Assembly (NCBI RefSeq): GCF_001659605.2 | Contig: NC_035165.2 | Span: 15,362,419 to 15,426,418 of the forward strand | Direction: 5' to 3' | Length of the DNA stretch: 64,000 bases | Source: Manihot esculenta | Taxonomy: Eukaryota; Streptophyta; Magnoliopsida; Malpighiales; Euphorbiaceae | Shown: piece after piece, positions 21,370-33,628 of the stretch | How the letters are laid out: every line of letters begins with the position of its first letter | How positions within the stretch are numbered: position 1 is the first letter of the stretch | Notes under the pieces: generated by a model | What the model saw: the letters and a program-made list of their open reading frames with translations, nothing else | Told to the model about the DNA's origin: nothing | Databases searched by the model: none | Position numbers and translations under genes: made by a program

Positions 21370-24300
21370 AAGAAACACGATACCACTGGAGTAAGAACCC
21401 CTAGTCTCCCAGGCATACTCCTCATACTAAGGTGATTCCAAGGGACTTTCACCATCGAGATTTCCTTGTTCCTGTACTTTCTGACTTGTGTGTCTATGAT
21501 CCGTACCAGTGGCTCAACATAGGTGAGATCCCCCTGAGATCCTCACCTCTGGTCCTTTAAGAACCTCACTCGGATCCGACACGAACTCACATCTCATGGA
21601 AACATGGAAAAACGGATGGATCTCCTCCACGGAAGTAGGCAAATCTAACTCGTGGGATACATTCCCAATCCTTTGCAGGATTTCAAAGGGTCTGATGTAT
21701 CTTAGAGTTAGTTTACCCTTTTTCCCATAACGAATCACCCTCTCTTAGGAGACACCTCCAGCAATACCCCAATCTTCTCCTGAACCTCAACAAGCTTCCG
21801 CTGCGCACTCTGATAAAACTCTTCTCCTTTCTGGAACTCTACATGCTTCCTGCGGACATCTACATAACTCTTCTGCTGACTCACAGCAGTTCTACTTCTT
21901 TCTCTAACCACAGGCCTTCTCTCTACTGTAATATGGGATAAACTGCCAAGTGATCTCCGGCTGAGGATATCTAACCTAACATTTGCCTCACCCGAATGAT
22001 ATTGGATCTTGCAATCATAGTCACTAAGCAGTTCTACCCATCTTCTCTGCCTTAGGTTCAACTCTTTCTGACTCAAGATGTACTGCAAACTTTTATGATC
22101 TGTAAAGATCTTACATTTTACCCCATGAAGGTAATGCCTCCACATCTTGAGCGCAAAGATCGCGGGTAATTCAACTCATACTTCTTCAGCTACCTAGAAA
22201 CATAAGCAATTACCCTGCCACTTACATTAACACACAATCTAGCCCCACACGGGACGCATCACATAACACTGTGAAATCTTCATTACTGGTAGGCAGAGCT
22301 ACCACCAGTGCTGACGTCAACCCTCTCTTCAGCTCTTCAAAGCTTTCCTCACACTGTTCTGACCAAACGATCTTCTGATTCTTTTTGGTCAGCCTGGTCA
22401 TAGGAGCTGCAATTTTAGATAAGTCCTGAATGAACCTCCTGTAGTTAACCCGCCAACCCAAAAAGCTCTTGATCTTTGTCACTATAATGGGCCTGGGCTA
22501 TTCAGCTACAGCTTCAACTTTCTCGGGGTTTACCTCACATCCCTTTTTCTGACATCTCATGACCCAAGAAAGATATGCTCCTTAACCAGAACTCACATTG
22601 GGAGAACTGGGCATCCAAGCCGTTCTCCTAGGGGCTACAACATTGTCCGCAGATAATGGGCGTACTCTTCTGTATTTCTGGAATTCACCAAGGCATCGTC
22701 AATGAAGACGATAACGAAGGAATCCAGAATCTAACTAAAAACTCTGTTTATGAGTTCCATGAATGCTGTAGGGGTATTTATTAGCCCGAACGACATTACT
22801 AGAGACTCATAATGCCCATATCTGGTCTTTAACGCTGTCTTGGCGCATCTTCTTCCTTGATCTTAACTGATGGTACCTGGATTTCAGATCTATCTTGGAA
22901 AGACAACCAGCTCCTGCTAGCTGGTTTAAAATAGATCGTCAATCCAAGGTAACAAATACTTGTTCTGGGTAGTGACTTTGTTCAACTGCCTGTAGTCAAT
23001 ACAAAGTCCTAGGGATCCATCTTTCATTCTCATAACCAACACTAGAGTACCGCAGGGCGAGGTACTCAGTCGGATGAAACCCTTGCCTACCAACTCTTGC
23101 AACTGCTCTTCCTACTCTTTTAACTCTGCAGGTGCCACCCTGTAGGGAGGGGTAGAGAGACGGGTCTGGTCCCCATTATCACTTTAATTTAAAACCCTAT
23201 CTCCCTAGCATATGGTATATCCGGCGGCTTGTCTGGGAAAACATCTAAGAACTTCTCTGACCACAGGCACTGAGGCGGGCTCCCTGACCTGACTGCCATG
23301 CTCTCTCACATGAGCTAGGAACCCCTAACAACCTCTCCTGAGCAACCTACGAGCCTGTAGGGCTGATATCAAACCTCTAGGTATCCCTACTCTGTTCCCT
23401 CTAAGGACTACCTCTGATCCACCCTAAACTCTTAATCTGACTACCTCGTCTCTGCTATCCAAGGTAGCACTACGAGCAGAAAGCTAGTCCATCCCTAGAA
23501 TGACATCAGAATCAGTCAAATCTAGAACCACTAGGTCGGCTGGAAGGCATCTACTCACAACATACTCTGAACTATACCGGCAGACTGACTCTGCCACCGA
23601 TGGATCACACTTGGGTCCACTGACCCAAAGGGGACACTCTAACCCAGAAGCTATCCAACCCACTCTATCTACGGCTCTCGAAGCAACAAGGAAAGAGAAA
23701 CACATCAGGGTTCATTAAAGCATACACATCAAAACATACTAGGGTGAGATTACCTGTCACTGCCATGTCCGATGTGTCAGCCTCCTGCTGGGTCATGGAG
23801 AAAATCCGAGCTGGAGCTGATGGACCTTTTCCGCGGGAACCTATTGAAGAAGGGGCTGCCTCCCTTCCTCTGCCTCGACCACTACCCTGAAACATGGCTG
23901 GAGCTACTGGTTGAGCCATACTGTTTGAAGCTGTCTGCTGGGACTGTGCCAACGAGGTCGCAGTGGGACACTCACGTGCCATATGCCCCTCCTGTCCGCA
24001 CCTGAAACATGCTGTTGTCCCAATCCGACAGACTCCCTTGTGCGGTCTACCGCACCTCGTACATCTGGAGCCATTCGAACCGGAGCTCGAGCCATCACCT
24101 ATTCCCAGACCATACTTTAACCGGTTCCAGAACTTGTTCTTCTTTGACCTTCTGAGGCCTCTATCACCCTTTTTACTCTTTATGGTAGCATCGTTCAGAG
24201 AGGAGAGATTAACATCACTCATCCCCGGGATTTTGGAACCCGAAGACTGTGCCACAGACTACTTAACTGTTCCCTGATTAATGGCACTAGCCTCCATCTT

Positions 24301-25356
24301 TCGGGCCATATCCACCATAGCATGGAAACTCTCCCTCTCTGCTGATTGGATCAAAGAGGAATACCTGGAGTGGAGTCTCATGGTATACCTCCTTGCTTTC
24401 TTCTGATCTGTATCACAAGCTTGCCCCACATACGGTAACAGCTCCAAAAACTTGTCGGTGAACTCATCTACACTCATCTCTTCCGTCTGCCTCAGCTGCT
24501 CAAACTCAATTATCTTCAGCTCTCTGGAACTATCTGGAAAAGCCCATCCTGCAAACTCATTGGCAAACTGCTCCCAGGATAAGCTCTTCAACCTTAGGTC
24601 CACATAGTTTTTGAACCTCTCCCTTACTTTATTGCATTTCAATGTGAACCCTGCCATCTGAATGGCTCTACTGTCACTTGCTCCCAATTCATCAGTTATC
24701 ATCTTCACCGTTTTGAGATACTCAAAAGGGTCATCACCTGTTTCAAACTTGGGGGCATCCAACTTTAGGTAATCCGTCATCTTTACTTTACCCCCAACTA
24801 ATGAGCTAGGTTTGGGTATCTGGACATCAGGAACTATTGGTTCTGCTGGCGGTGGAGGAGGTGCAGCATTCCCTGGGTTAGGGTTTGCTGGACCTGGGTA
24901 GAAGGATGAGGGTGGAAACATAGGGTATTGTGGGTACGGTGGGTAAAAGGGAGGATAGGGCATGAAGGTGGGGTATGGGTGGTAACTGGAATAATCCGAT
25001 GTACTCCCCATCGGATACCCTGGGCCCTGTGGATAGGGTTGGTACTGGGGTGGGTGAACAAAACCCGAGGCCTGAGCGCCTCCTTGGGACACTCCCATAC
25101 CCTCTGCTGACATACTCATGCCCAGACTACTATCTCTTCTCTGATCATCCTCCTCTGTTTCCCTCACCTCATCTGACATTCCGCCCAGAACTGATCTCCT
25201 CCTGCTTGCATCAAAAGACCTTCTGGGGTCCCTTGATGTTCCTTCTCTACTTGTTCTACAAGACCTTGCCCTTTGCAGAGCAGGGGGATGGGCATCCATG
25301 CCCTCATTCTCTGGTGGAGCTCCAGTCAATCTAGCAAATCGACGAGTTCCTCTCAT
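21370..25356 (-). pseudogene. Element A gag-pol, degenerate, integrase core deleted
   Basis: The start MRGTRRFARLTG is at 25356. Gag reads openly to a TAG at 24259-24261, where D has CAG, then on in the same frame through the zinc knuckle ([15 protein letters not shown]) to about 23705. A frameshift falls at the protease site, where DPG is also changed to NPD. A further TAG follows ILGMD. RT is frameshifted. RNase H is recognisable at 22482-22222 and 22145-21940. Directly after RNase H the text jumps from VERRPVV to the integrase tail ([16 protein letters not shown]), so the zinc finger and DDE core are missing. The integrase C-terminus continues at 21738-21514, and the chromodomain region is frameshifted. 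It cannot move on its own. Confidence 0.9.
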
Positions 25357-25615
25357 CCTGCGTTCTGGAAAGCACAACATATACACCTAAGCATTAACAT
25401 CATATGATCCATGTGGAAACACATGAACCCTCATCACATACATCACATGCATAGCATATCATCAATGCACATGTCTTTAGTCATGGCATTTCACATCATC
25501 ATACAAGACAGGACTCCACATCCTATCCTAGTGGACATGATTTTTCCTATTGTGCTTGCCCTTCTATAACCTCTATGAGCCCGACACACTATAGGTCCGA
25601 CCATATGAACCTAGG

Positions 25616-25627
25616 GCTCTGATACTA
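25616..25627 (-). other. Primer-binding site of element A, one base changed
   Basis: In sense it reads TAGTATCAGAGC, where the others have TGGTATCAGAGC. It lies three bases from the LTR. Confidence 0.85.
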
Positions 25628-25630
25628 ATC

Positions 25631-28036
25631 TGTAACGACCCGGAAATCGAACCGCTACTGGCGCTAGGATCCATATCAGCTTAAGGCAGCCGGGACCCGT
25701 AGCAAGCCTAACATACATCCTGTACAACTGGTATAATCCCATACATGATCAAACATATACATAAAAAATTTAAACTTTTTCTTTCATTTACCAAGTTTAA
25801 CCTGTGCATGCATAATAACTGTAAAAGTAAAACCCCTTACTGGAGCCCTCATCAAATGCTCCAGTTGGGTCAACATATCATACGTCAAGCTTGGTTCAAC
25901 AAATCTCATCATAAAACATCCATAAAGATCATATGAAATAGGGACAAACCATAAACATTAGGGCTAAGCACAATACTAAACCTCATTACATTACATTACA
26001 ATACATACTTTTACATCATTACATAACTTTACATTACATCATGTCCACTACTATTCTATTACATAACATGACCATAACCATAAACCGCTGACCTCCTGAA
26101 CTATCTCTGACCCTGCAAACCTGGGAGTTAAGGGAAAGGGATGAGCTATAAAGCCCAGTGAGCAGAACTATATAAAGAAAACATTTTAACATATGCCATC
26201 ATGAAATGCATCACATCACAAACAATACACATCAAGGATGAACTTGTCACCAATAGCCCTCTACATGTCCATATCATAACATGTCCAACTATGCTAGGGG
26301 CGATACGGCCTCACCTGGTCTTCTCTCACATACCTCATATCATAACATGTCCAACTACGCCAGGGGTGATACGGCCACACCTGTTCTTCTCTTACTCTGT
26401 GCCAGGGGCGATTAGGCCACACCTGGTCTTCTCTTACTATGTGCCAGGGGCGATTAGGCCACACCTGGTCTTTCCATCTCATGTCATATCGTATCATATC
26501 ATATCATCATCATATCATATCATAATGAGGGCTAAAGGATCATCCAATATCCATCCACATCATCATCATCGTATTATGCAATGCATCATATTCGTGAATT
26601 CTAATGTAAACAACCTATTACATAACATGGTATTCATGATGCGCGAACATGCTTGAAACATTTGATTTATTTTTAAAACATAAAGTTCAGTTCTACTCAC
26701 CTTTGGCTGACGCTTACTAACTCTGGAGCAGCTAACTCACTGCTGAACACCTCGGTTCTTCAGGTCCGATCCTACACAGGTGGACTCAAATGAGGGACCA
26801 AACATACTCTAACAGGACTCTAAACAACTCCCCAAAAACCCCCCTAAAACATCATAAAACAATCATGCAAAACAAGCAAAGGAAGGCTGGACAGGGCACC
26901 TTCGGCGGCACATTTGGCAGCCGAATGCTCCCACAAATCCGAAAGTCAGGCACTTTCGGAGGCAGGTTCGGCGGCCGAAAGTCTCCTCTAGAGACGAAAG
27001 CCAGGCACTTTCGGCGGCACCTTCGACGGCCGAAAGTCCCTTCCAGAGCCGAAAGTCCATTTTCGAGGGCAAGGTTAGGCGGCCAAAGATTGCTTCCACA
27101 TGCAGGTTCGGAAGCCAAAACTACCTTCGGCGGCCGAACCTGGGTTCCCCAGCAAGGCAGAACCCGTTTTCGCCTCATGCAATCCGCCTCCAAAACCTCC
27201 CACACTCACATCCAACACTTCCAAAACATGCATACAACAAGCATATAGGGGTCTCAAACTAGCTTAAACCCCAACAAACATCTCATTAAACATGCATTAA
27301 CATACTTTTGTCATAAAGGGTATCAAAACCCTAACATGCACATCCATACAACTCATACATTCCTAGCCCTTAACCCTTCATAAAACTCACTTAAAACATC
27401 ATAAAAGATAAAGATCTACACTTACCTCTTGAAGATCGAGGTTTGGTGCGACCCAAGCTTGAAGGTATGGAGAGTCCAAGCTCCAAAAGTCTCCAAGCTC
27501 TCAAAACCTTGATCAAAGCTTAAAACTCTTCAAAACAAAGATAAAACTCATGAAAACTTGAGGGATTTGAAGAAAACGCATACAAATAACCAAAGGAGAG
27601 CATGAACTCACCTATGCCCGAAAAGAGAGAGAAAACTCACCCATTTTCTGGACAAAAGGCCTTTTATAGGTGGCCGGCCAAACCTCCTTCGGCGGCCAAA
27701 GCTGCTTCCGAAACTTCACCACATTCGGCGGCCGAACTTGGGGTTCGGCGGCCGAAATAGAAAGCCACTTTTGGAAGCCTAACGTGCCTCCTAAACAGCC
27801 CCATGTTCGACGGCCGAACTTGAGGTTCGGCGGCCGAACCTGGGTTCTTCCCTCCTTGGTCTTTTCTTTCAAAACTCAATTTCTTTCTCATTCAAAACCT
27901 TAAAATACTTAGAAACATTTTAGAAAACCTTTAACTTACCCTTCTAGAAGGCTCCGACATCCGAAATTTTCGGATTCCAACGGAGATTCCGCCGGAAAGT
28001 TGAAATTCCGATGCCGGGGTCTAGCCGGGTATTACA
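25631..28036 (-). repeat. Element A right LTR (5' LTR in sense), intact
   Basis: 2406 bp from TGTAACGACC to GGGTATTACA. It has a four-unit minisatellite at 26293-26471 (units start near 26293, 26359, 26401 and 26443), palindrome remnants at about 26900-27140 and 27680-27840, and a TATA box at 27661-27668. It serves as the reference for the broken left LTR. Confidence 0.92.
26293..26471. repeat. LTR A minisatellite, four units
   Basis: Units of 42-66 bp carry GCCAGGGGCGATxxGGCC and CACCTGGTC. Related in layout, but not closely in sequence, to the arrays of LTRs D and E. Confidence 0.82.
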
Positions 28037-28041
28037 CCTTC
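28037..28041. repeat. Target-site duplication (right) of element A, CCTTC
   Basis: Pairs with 1651-1655. The LINE frame resumes directly here. Confidence 0.93.
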
Positions 28042-29880
28042 TCTTATTGGGAGGAACAAAAAAGCAATTTTTGATTTTCTGAAAGAAAGAATGTGGAAGA
28101 GGATTAATTCATAGAGCAGCAGATTCCTATCTAGAGCAGGCAAGGAGGTTCTCATAAAATTTGTGTTGCAGGCTATACCTGCATATTGCATGAATATTTT
28201 TTTAATTTCCATTACTATTTTGAATGAATTGCATAGAATGGTCAATGGCTTTTGGTGGGGGGTAAAAGAGAAGGACAGATGGGTATTAATTGGCTACCAT
28301 GGGAGAAGATGTGTAGTAGAAAGAAGGAGGGGGGTATGGGTTTTCGGGACTTTAGGAGTTTTAATTTGTCTTTACTTGGCAAACAACTGTGGAGGTTCTT
28401 AACAAATCCTAATACTCTTTGTTATAGAATGTTTAAATCAAAGTACTTCCCAAATGGTAATTTATTTTCTGTCAATGTAAGTAATGGTGCTAACTTTGTT
28501 TGAAAAAGTGTGATGGCATCAAGGGAGTTGATTCGAATGGGTACAAGGTGGATGGTGGATAATGGAGAGAAGATTTTAGTGGCTTCAGCTCCCTAGATTC
28601 CTAAGGAGGATACCTTTTTTGCTGATGATGGCCCCGATTTTATTGAACCACATTTGTGTGTTTGTCATCTTTTTGAAGGTAATAGGAGGGTTTGGAACAT
28701 TGCTCTTTTAATGGAGTTTTTTTCTTCAAGAGATATCAGGGATATTATTAGTATTCCTATTAGTATTACCAATAAGGAAGATTCCTTCTTGTGGCACTTT
28801 GATAAAAGAGTTATGTATACGGTGAAGTCCGCATACTTTGTGTGTATGGACTTGCTAGGAAGATCATCTTTTAATGTGGGGGGTGAGTTGTGGACTAGTT
28901 TGTGGAGAATTTCTGTTGGAGAGCTTATAGAAATATATTGCCTATAAAGGATAACTTAAGGTAAAAGGGTGTGGATGTGGATGCTAGATGTCCTTGGTGC
29001 CATGAAGATGAAAGTGTCAATCATATTTTGTTGCATTGTCCTGTGTCCAAGGAAGTTTAGAGGTTAGGGGGAGTGGGAGATTTGCAGTCTAATGATAATT
29101 TTTTTAATTTTTTACTGTAGATTTTGAAGCCCCAAGATAAGGTTCGAAAAACCTTTGTAATGGTCTATGCATGGAGATTATGGTCAGCAAAGAACTCATT
29201 ATTGTGGAACCAGGTGCAAAATTCAGCAGCTCACCTTGTAGAAGACGTCATGCATCATATCTCGGATTGGAAAGCTACTCAACGTGCTAGTGCTTTGCAT
29301 GGAAATACCACTGCTACTTTATATTAGGGCAGGAACTTGTTTTATTCCTCCAACCCTACTCGTGATCCTGAAGCCATTCCATTCCTCTCCAAATTTGTGC
29401 GTCATCTTCAAGCTTGGACAATTTTAGTTGGCTCTGTTAAGTTGATGGGGCTTTGTTTCAAGTTCAAGACTTTATTGGCTATGGTTTTGTTGTGAAAAAC
29501 TCTGAGAGTATATTTTAACGTGGTGTTTCTGGTTTTTCGGAAGGTAATGGTATGCCGGTAATTGTTGAAACTTTAGCTCTTCGTCACTGTTTGCTCTTTG
29601 CGACGGAATTTTTGCCTTTTAATGGCTGCATTCTTATGGACTGTTTGCAGGTGGTTCAAACTCTTCAGTCTCCACATTTAAACATTTCTGAACTGGGTTT
29701 GATTTTAAATGATTGTAAATCTTTGTTAGACTATAGAATTGATATTTATGTTAGATAAATTTGTCGTCATACCACTCTAACTACTCATACTTTGACTAGA
29801 GAATTTATTAAGTATAATTATCTCTCTACTTGGGATGATATCCATCTTTAATTGATAAAATTTTATTAATACAACCAGTA
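28037..29880 (+). pseudogene. L1-like LINE ORF2 remnant, 3' half (RT tail, zf-RVT, RNase H-like, 3' end)
   Basis: Continues the LINE broken at 1655. The text runs LIGRNKKAIFDFLKERMWKRINS, then SRAGKEVLIKFVLQAIPAYCM, the conserved region after the RT palm. A zinc-binding zf-RVT motif is at about 28989-29042 (CPWCHEDESVNHILLHCP). An RNase H-like tail (ETLALRHCLLFATEFL, then DCLQVVQTL) lies at about 29570-29820. The 3' end is the ATTTTATTAATACAA tail at about 29858-29874. Several stops and frameshifts show it is dead. The 3' end is shared with another fragment at 41735-41903. No target duplication was found. Confidence 0.87.
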
Positions 29881-31480
29881 GTTTTACTTTAAAATATATA
29901 TATATATTTCCATCTCCCACTTTTATATACAGTGTAGAATAATTTTTTCAAATGTATTTTACACGTTATTTTACTCGTTATAAAAACCGTTTATTTTTTA
30001 TCGGTAAAACTTAATATTTTATTATTAATAATTATGTTCATATAACAAACATTTCATGATATAATAATTAAATATTAATAAATTAAATTAAATTATTATA
30101 AATTTGCTAATAAAGTAATCATTTAAAAATTTAATGATTAGTATAATAATAAAAAAAACGTAAATAACACTAAAATAACGAAATATAATTATAAGTATAA
30201 TTAATTAATTATAATCATATGATGAATTAAATTATTATCAATCAAATCATAATTAACAAAAGCTTAAAGTGATTGATTGTATATAGATAATTGATAAACC
30301 TTGAAATTACAAAGAGGAGTAAAGTTCAAGAGAATAAAAATTTATGTCTGTCGAGGACATATTTTTTATATAATTTTAAAAATTTAAAGGTTTTATTTAA
30401 AATATTTTCACAGTTAGATTTTGTTTGGACATAAAAAAATTAAAAACTCATGTGGCTTTTGATGAATTTAAGAGCCAAAATTTTGCCTATATATCTGCCA
30501 TATTGCTACTGTCACGAATTCTAACACAATCGAACTTGCAATTCTCACCACAGGATTATCACCAAGAATAATAATCTAGTTTTCATCAAATTGGAGAGAC
30601 TGCTTATGACCTTGGTGGAACAGCAAGAGCAATAGCAATAGCAATACAACATATCTTTTTATGGGATTTTCCACTCAGACTTCCACTTTCCTAATTGGCC
30701 TCCACAATCTAACTTAATGTATAGCTAGATTATGGAATTATTGTTGTTTTTTTTTATATATATATATTGCATAGTGAAGCTTGATGGGCAAAAGGAGCTA
30801 GCTAGCCCATCATAGGTTGAGTTCCACTTTTGGCCAATAATTGAATTATAAATTCATATTTGAATAGAAAGTTGAGGATTAGATTGGACTGGTTGTAGCC
30901 TGCCCAACACCAAGACAGACATTACTAAAAGGGCATTTCCTAAAATATTATGAATTTGTGACAAGTGGTGTCCACCACCCATACTGTGCCATATTCTTAA
31001 CTTAAATCCCTTTTATGCCAAAGTGGGATTATTTCAATAATAAAACTATATTTTTGTATATATTCATTCTGTAATTAAGTTATAAGTAAACTTTCTAAAA
31101 TTAGCTTAATTTCTAATATTGAATTTATACAATTTTACTGTTAAAATTTTAAATAAGGACTACTATATGTATTTTTTCTAATTTTTTTTTTAAATGGAAT
31201 TAGAGGAGTAAAATCTGAAACATTTCAGATTTACCCAAATACAGAGTGTAAGTATTTTTTTAGTTAATGAAAAAAAGAAATTTATTACATCATTAACCAT
31301 TTTTGTAATAATAATAATTGTGGTATAAATAAATGCATATGGTTTATAGTGGTGGCGTTGACACCACTATCAACATGTCAAAGTTTCTGATTAAATTGCC
31401 TGCCAATTCGAGAGCAGCAAAAGAGAATCACATAAAGCTAAACAATAATGCAACTGTATTCGTGCGACTCATTCACCTTT
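29881..31480. other. AT-rich intergenic region
   Basis: Strongly AT-rich with homopolymer and TA runs, and no supported gene. The 3' part (from about 31200) leads into the promoter of the small gene at 31570. Confidence 0.6.
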
Positions 31481-31496
31481 CATTTATAATAATGTC

Positions 31497-31505
31497 TATA
31501 TATAT
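31497..31505 (+). promoter_or_regulatory. Probable TATA box of the small membrane-protein gene
   Basis: TATATATAC lies 65-73 bp upstream of the chosen ATG, so transcription would start near 31530 and leave a leader of about 40 nt. Inferred from position only. Confidence 0.45.
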
Positions 31506-31569
31506 ACATATACCAACACTCTTTGGAGCCTGGCGCTCACTTCCCACCTACACAAACACTAGCATAAAC

Positions 31570-31800
31570 ATGGTGAGGCAATGGAAGGAGGCAACCACCG
31601 TGGGCGGTGATGGCGATGGTATCAGCTACAGTTGTCTAATGTTAGTGTTGTGGGTGGGTTTGTTAACTCTTTCTATAGTTTCAGCCATAATATTTTCTTG
31701 CGCACAAGGCATGTCTAAAGAGAATAAGTCTGCAGAAGTTGATGAAACCCTTTACGGTGGCGGATGCGGTGCTGGATGTGGAGCAGCCTGCGGTGGTTGA
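31570..31800 (+). CDS. Small single-pass membrane protein with Gly/Cys-rich tail, 76 aa
   Basis: I do not recognise a named family. The protein begins MVRQWKEATTVGGDGDG, has one hydrophobic helix of about 22 residues (LMLVLWVGLLTLSIVSAIIFSC, residues about 23-44), a charged stretch (SKENKSAEVDETLY) and a glycine/cysteine tail made of GGGCGAGCGAACGG. The frame is open upstream to 31333, but the ATG at 31570 is preferred: it follows a TATA box at a normal distance, has A at -3 and G at +4, and everything N-terminal to it looks like non-coding AT-rich sequence. Small plant proteins with one helix and a Cys/Gly tail are known, mostly uncharacterised. A membrane location is inferred. It has no intron and stands alone, between LINE debris and a tRNA gene. 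Confidence 0.65.
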   Translation: MVRQWKEATTVGGDGDGISYSCLMLVLWVGLLTLSIVSAIIFSCAQGMSKENKSAEVDETLYGGGCGAGCGAACGG

Positions 31801-32758
31801 TTAGTTTCACAGAAATAAGGAACTTCCCATTTTGTGTTATGTGATTCTTGCTTGGAATATTAATAGAGCCATCAGTTTTGAGAAGCTAAGGCAAAGGTGT
31901 TGCCCTAACCAAATCGTTGAAGAGAATTTTCAACTCTTCGTTTGTATTTTTCCTTGAGTTTGATTCTTGTAACTCTGCAATTTTCTTCCTTCCCTAACAA
32001 ATAGAGAGAAAAAAATAATGTTAATTAAATTTATTCCGATAATTTGTTTATATGATTTTTAATTTCCTTATTAAAGAAGCTGATAGCTAATGCGATTATT
32101 AATATGTGAATCACAATACATACTCAAAAATTCATTAAAATAACCTTAAATTTTAATTGTTTTAAATATTTTCTTCTTCATCTATTTATATTGAGTATTT
32201 AAAAAAATATAATAGAAATTTTTAGGTAAATCTGTTTATTCTTTTATAATAACATCCATTTATTCATATCTTGAAAAATTTTTGATATGAAAAATTTTTA
32301 ATATGTAAGTATTTTCAGAAATTGTAATATATTTTTTTAAATAGATAAAATAAAAAAATGTGATAGGAATGAAAATATGAGAAGTTAAGATGAGATGGGA
32401 TAATGCAGATTCCTTCTCTTTTAATTAGAAATCTCGAATTTGAATTTTAAGTATAGAGTACCTTGAAATTTAGAAAGAAGTGTTTTGCTCCTATAATATA
32501 TATTCAATATAAATCTAAATTAATCGAACTACTGTATTTCATCAAATGGAAGATAGTTTATAAAAAAAAATCTAGAAATAGTTTAATGTGTTTCTCCAAC
32601 ATGCAAGGATCGCCCTGTTAGTAATGAGAATAATCTTTTGTAATTTTTTTTTTGATAAATAATTTTTTGTAATTACTCCTATTAAAATTTAAATTTAAAA
32701 TGTCTGCGTAGGGAAGATTACATGATTTAGATAGGAAACGAATGGATAAGCTCACAAC
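31801..32758. other. 3' flank of the small gene and AT-rich spacer
   Basis: The first about 200 bp probably form the 3' UTR, with aatattaatag- and aaaataatg-type signals. The remainder is AT-rich without a recognised gene or repeat. Confidence 0.5.
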
Positions 32759-32839
32759 GTCAAGATGGCCGAGTTGGTCTAAGGCGCCAGTTTCAGGTAC
32801 TGGTCCGAAAGGGCATGGGTTCGAATCCCATTCTTGACA
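32759..32839 (+). tRNA. trnL-CAG: tRNA-Leu (anticodon CAG)
   Basis: 81 bp forming a full class II cloverleaf. The acceptor stem is GTCAAGA with TCTTGAC plus discriminator A. The anticodon stem CCAGT/ACTGG encloses the loop TTCAGGT, giving anticodon CAG. A long variable arm follows, as expected for leucine, then a T arm with GGTTCGAATCC (B box). The A box is TGGCCGAGTTGG. No CCA is encoded and no intron is present, which is usual for nuclear genes of this type. A short T run downstream (from about 32850) fits Pol III termination. Confidence 0.95.
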
Positions 32840-33026
32840 TGTTGTGAAATTTTTATTTATTTTCTTTTCTTGACTCTACCATTGCTCAAAAATTTTCTTG
32901 TAATTAATAACTTACAAGTCCAATGCTATTTTTAGTAGCAGTCATGTATTAAATAAATAAATTATACTTATTGCAAAAAGCTATGGCATTGCACACTCTT
33001 ATCAAATTATAAAGCACCATATATTT

Positions 33027-33611
33027 TCCTTCAAAGGTCAAAATTTTCCTTTGGAGAGTTATGAGAGGTATTTCATCAGCCATAGATATTTAGAAGGGAG
33101 GGAGTTACAGTTAGAAGAGGGTCGTTGCAGGTTTTGTAACGAGGAAGAAACTGATTTTCATGTGTTTTTGCAGTGTCAGTTTATTAATAATTGTTAGTGT
33201 GTTTTTAGTGTGAGTATACATTTTATATCCACTTTTATATTTTTTATAAAATATTATATTTTATTTATTTCTGAAATCTTTGATGAGTTTTTAATTGATA
33301 AAATATGCATCATTTTGTAGAGTGATACAATAAAAGAAAAGATCATATTTTGGAATTATAGGATTTCTCTTCCAGGAGATAGTTAGTTCTAGTTTAAAAA
33401 TTTTAAGGGATTGACAGGAAACACTTGAAGTTTCAAAAGATTAGTAGTAATAATGTTCATAGGATTAAGCGCGCCTTTTTATTATAGGTTAAAGTGTAGT
33501 ATGAATATTGAGATTCATGAAAGGAAGGGTTGTGTCTTTTTTGATGTAGTTTAGACTCTTTTAGTTAAGTGTTTCTACTTTGTTTTTACCTTAAAAAACA
33601 AAAAAAAAAAG
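33027..33611 (+). mobile_element. 5'-truncated LINE insertion with poly(A) and 17-bp target duplication
   Basis: The sequence between two copies of a 17-bp direct repeat (33010-33026 and 33612-33628, starting TAAAGCACCATA) ends in an A-rich tail at about 33593-33610. It carries the LINE zf-RVT text CRFCNEEETDFHVFLQCQF at about 33130-33190, followed by degenerate ORF2 sequence. Target-primed LINE insertion explains the tail, the truncation and the long duplication. Confidence 0.87.
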
Positions 33612-33628
33612 TAAAGCACCATATATTT

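Larger units (their letters stand above)
1656..28036 (-). mobile_element. Element A: degenerate Ty3/gypsy chromovirus-type retrotransposon, outermost of the nest
   Basis: An LTR retrotransposon in antisense orientation, bounded by TG...CA ends and the duplication CCTTC. The left LTR is broken (1656-2116, then 20562-21278) by the B/E/D block. The right LTR, which is the 5' LTR in sense, is intact at 25631-28036. The internal region, 21279-25630, holds a purine tract, a decayed gag-pol and a primer site. When the two left-LTR parts are set against the right LTR, the stretch equivalent to about 26092-27318 is missing. The element was therefore both interrupted and deleted at that point. Its own coding region has stops, a frameshift and a lost integrase core. 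Confidence 0.88.

Noticed and set aside
31333..31569. Longer N-terminus (155 aa in total) for the small membrane protein
   Set aside because: It would start upstream of the TATA box, and the added residues are low-complexity translation of AT-rich DNA. The ATG at 31570 has a better context.
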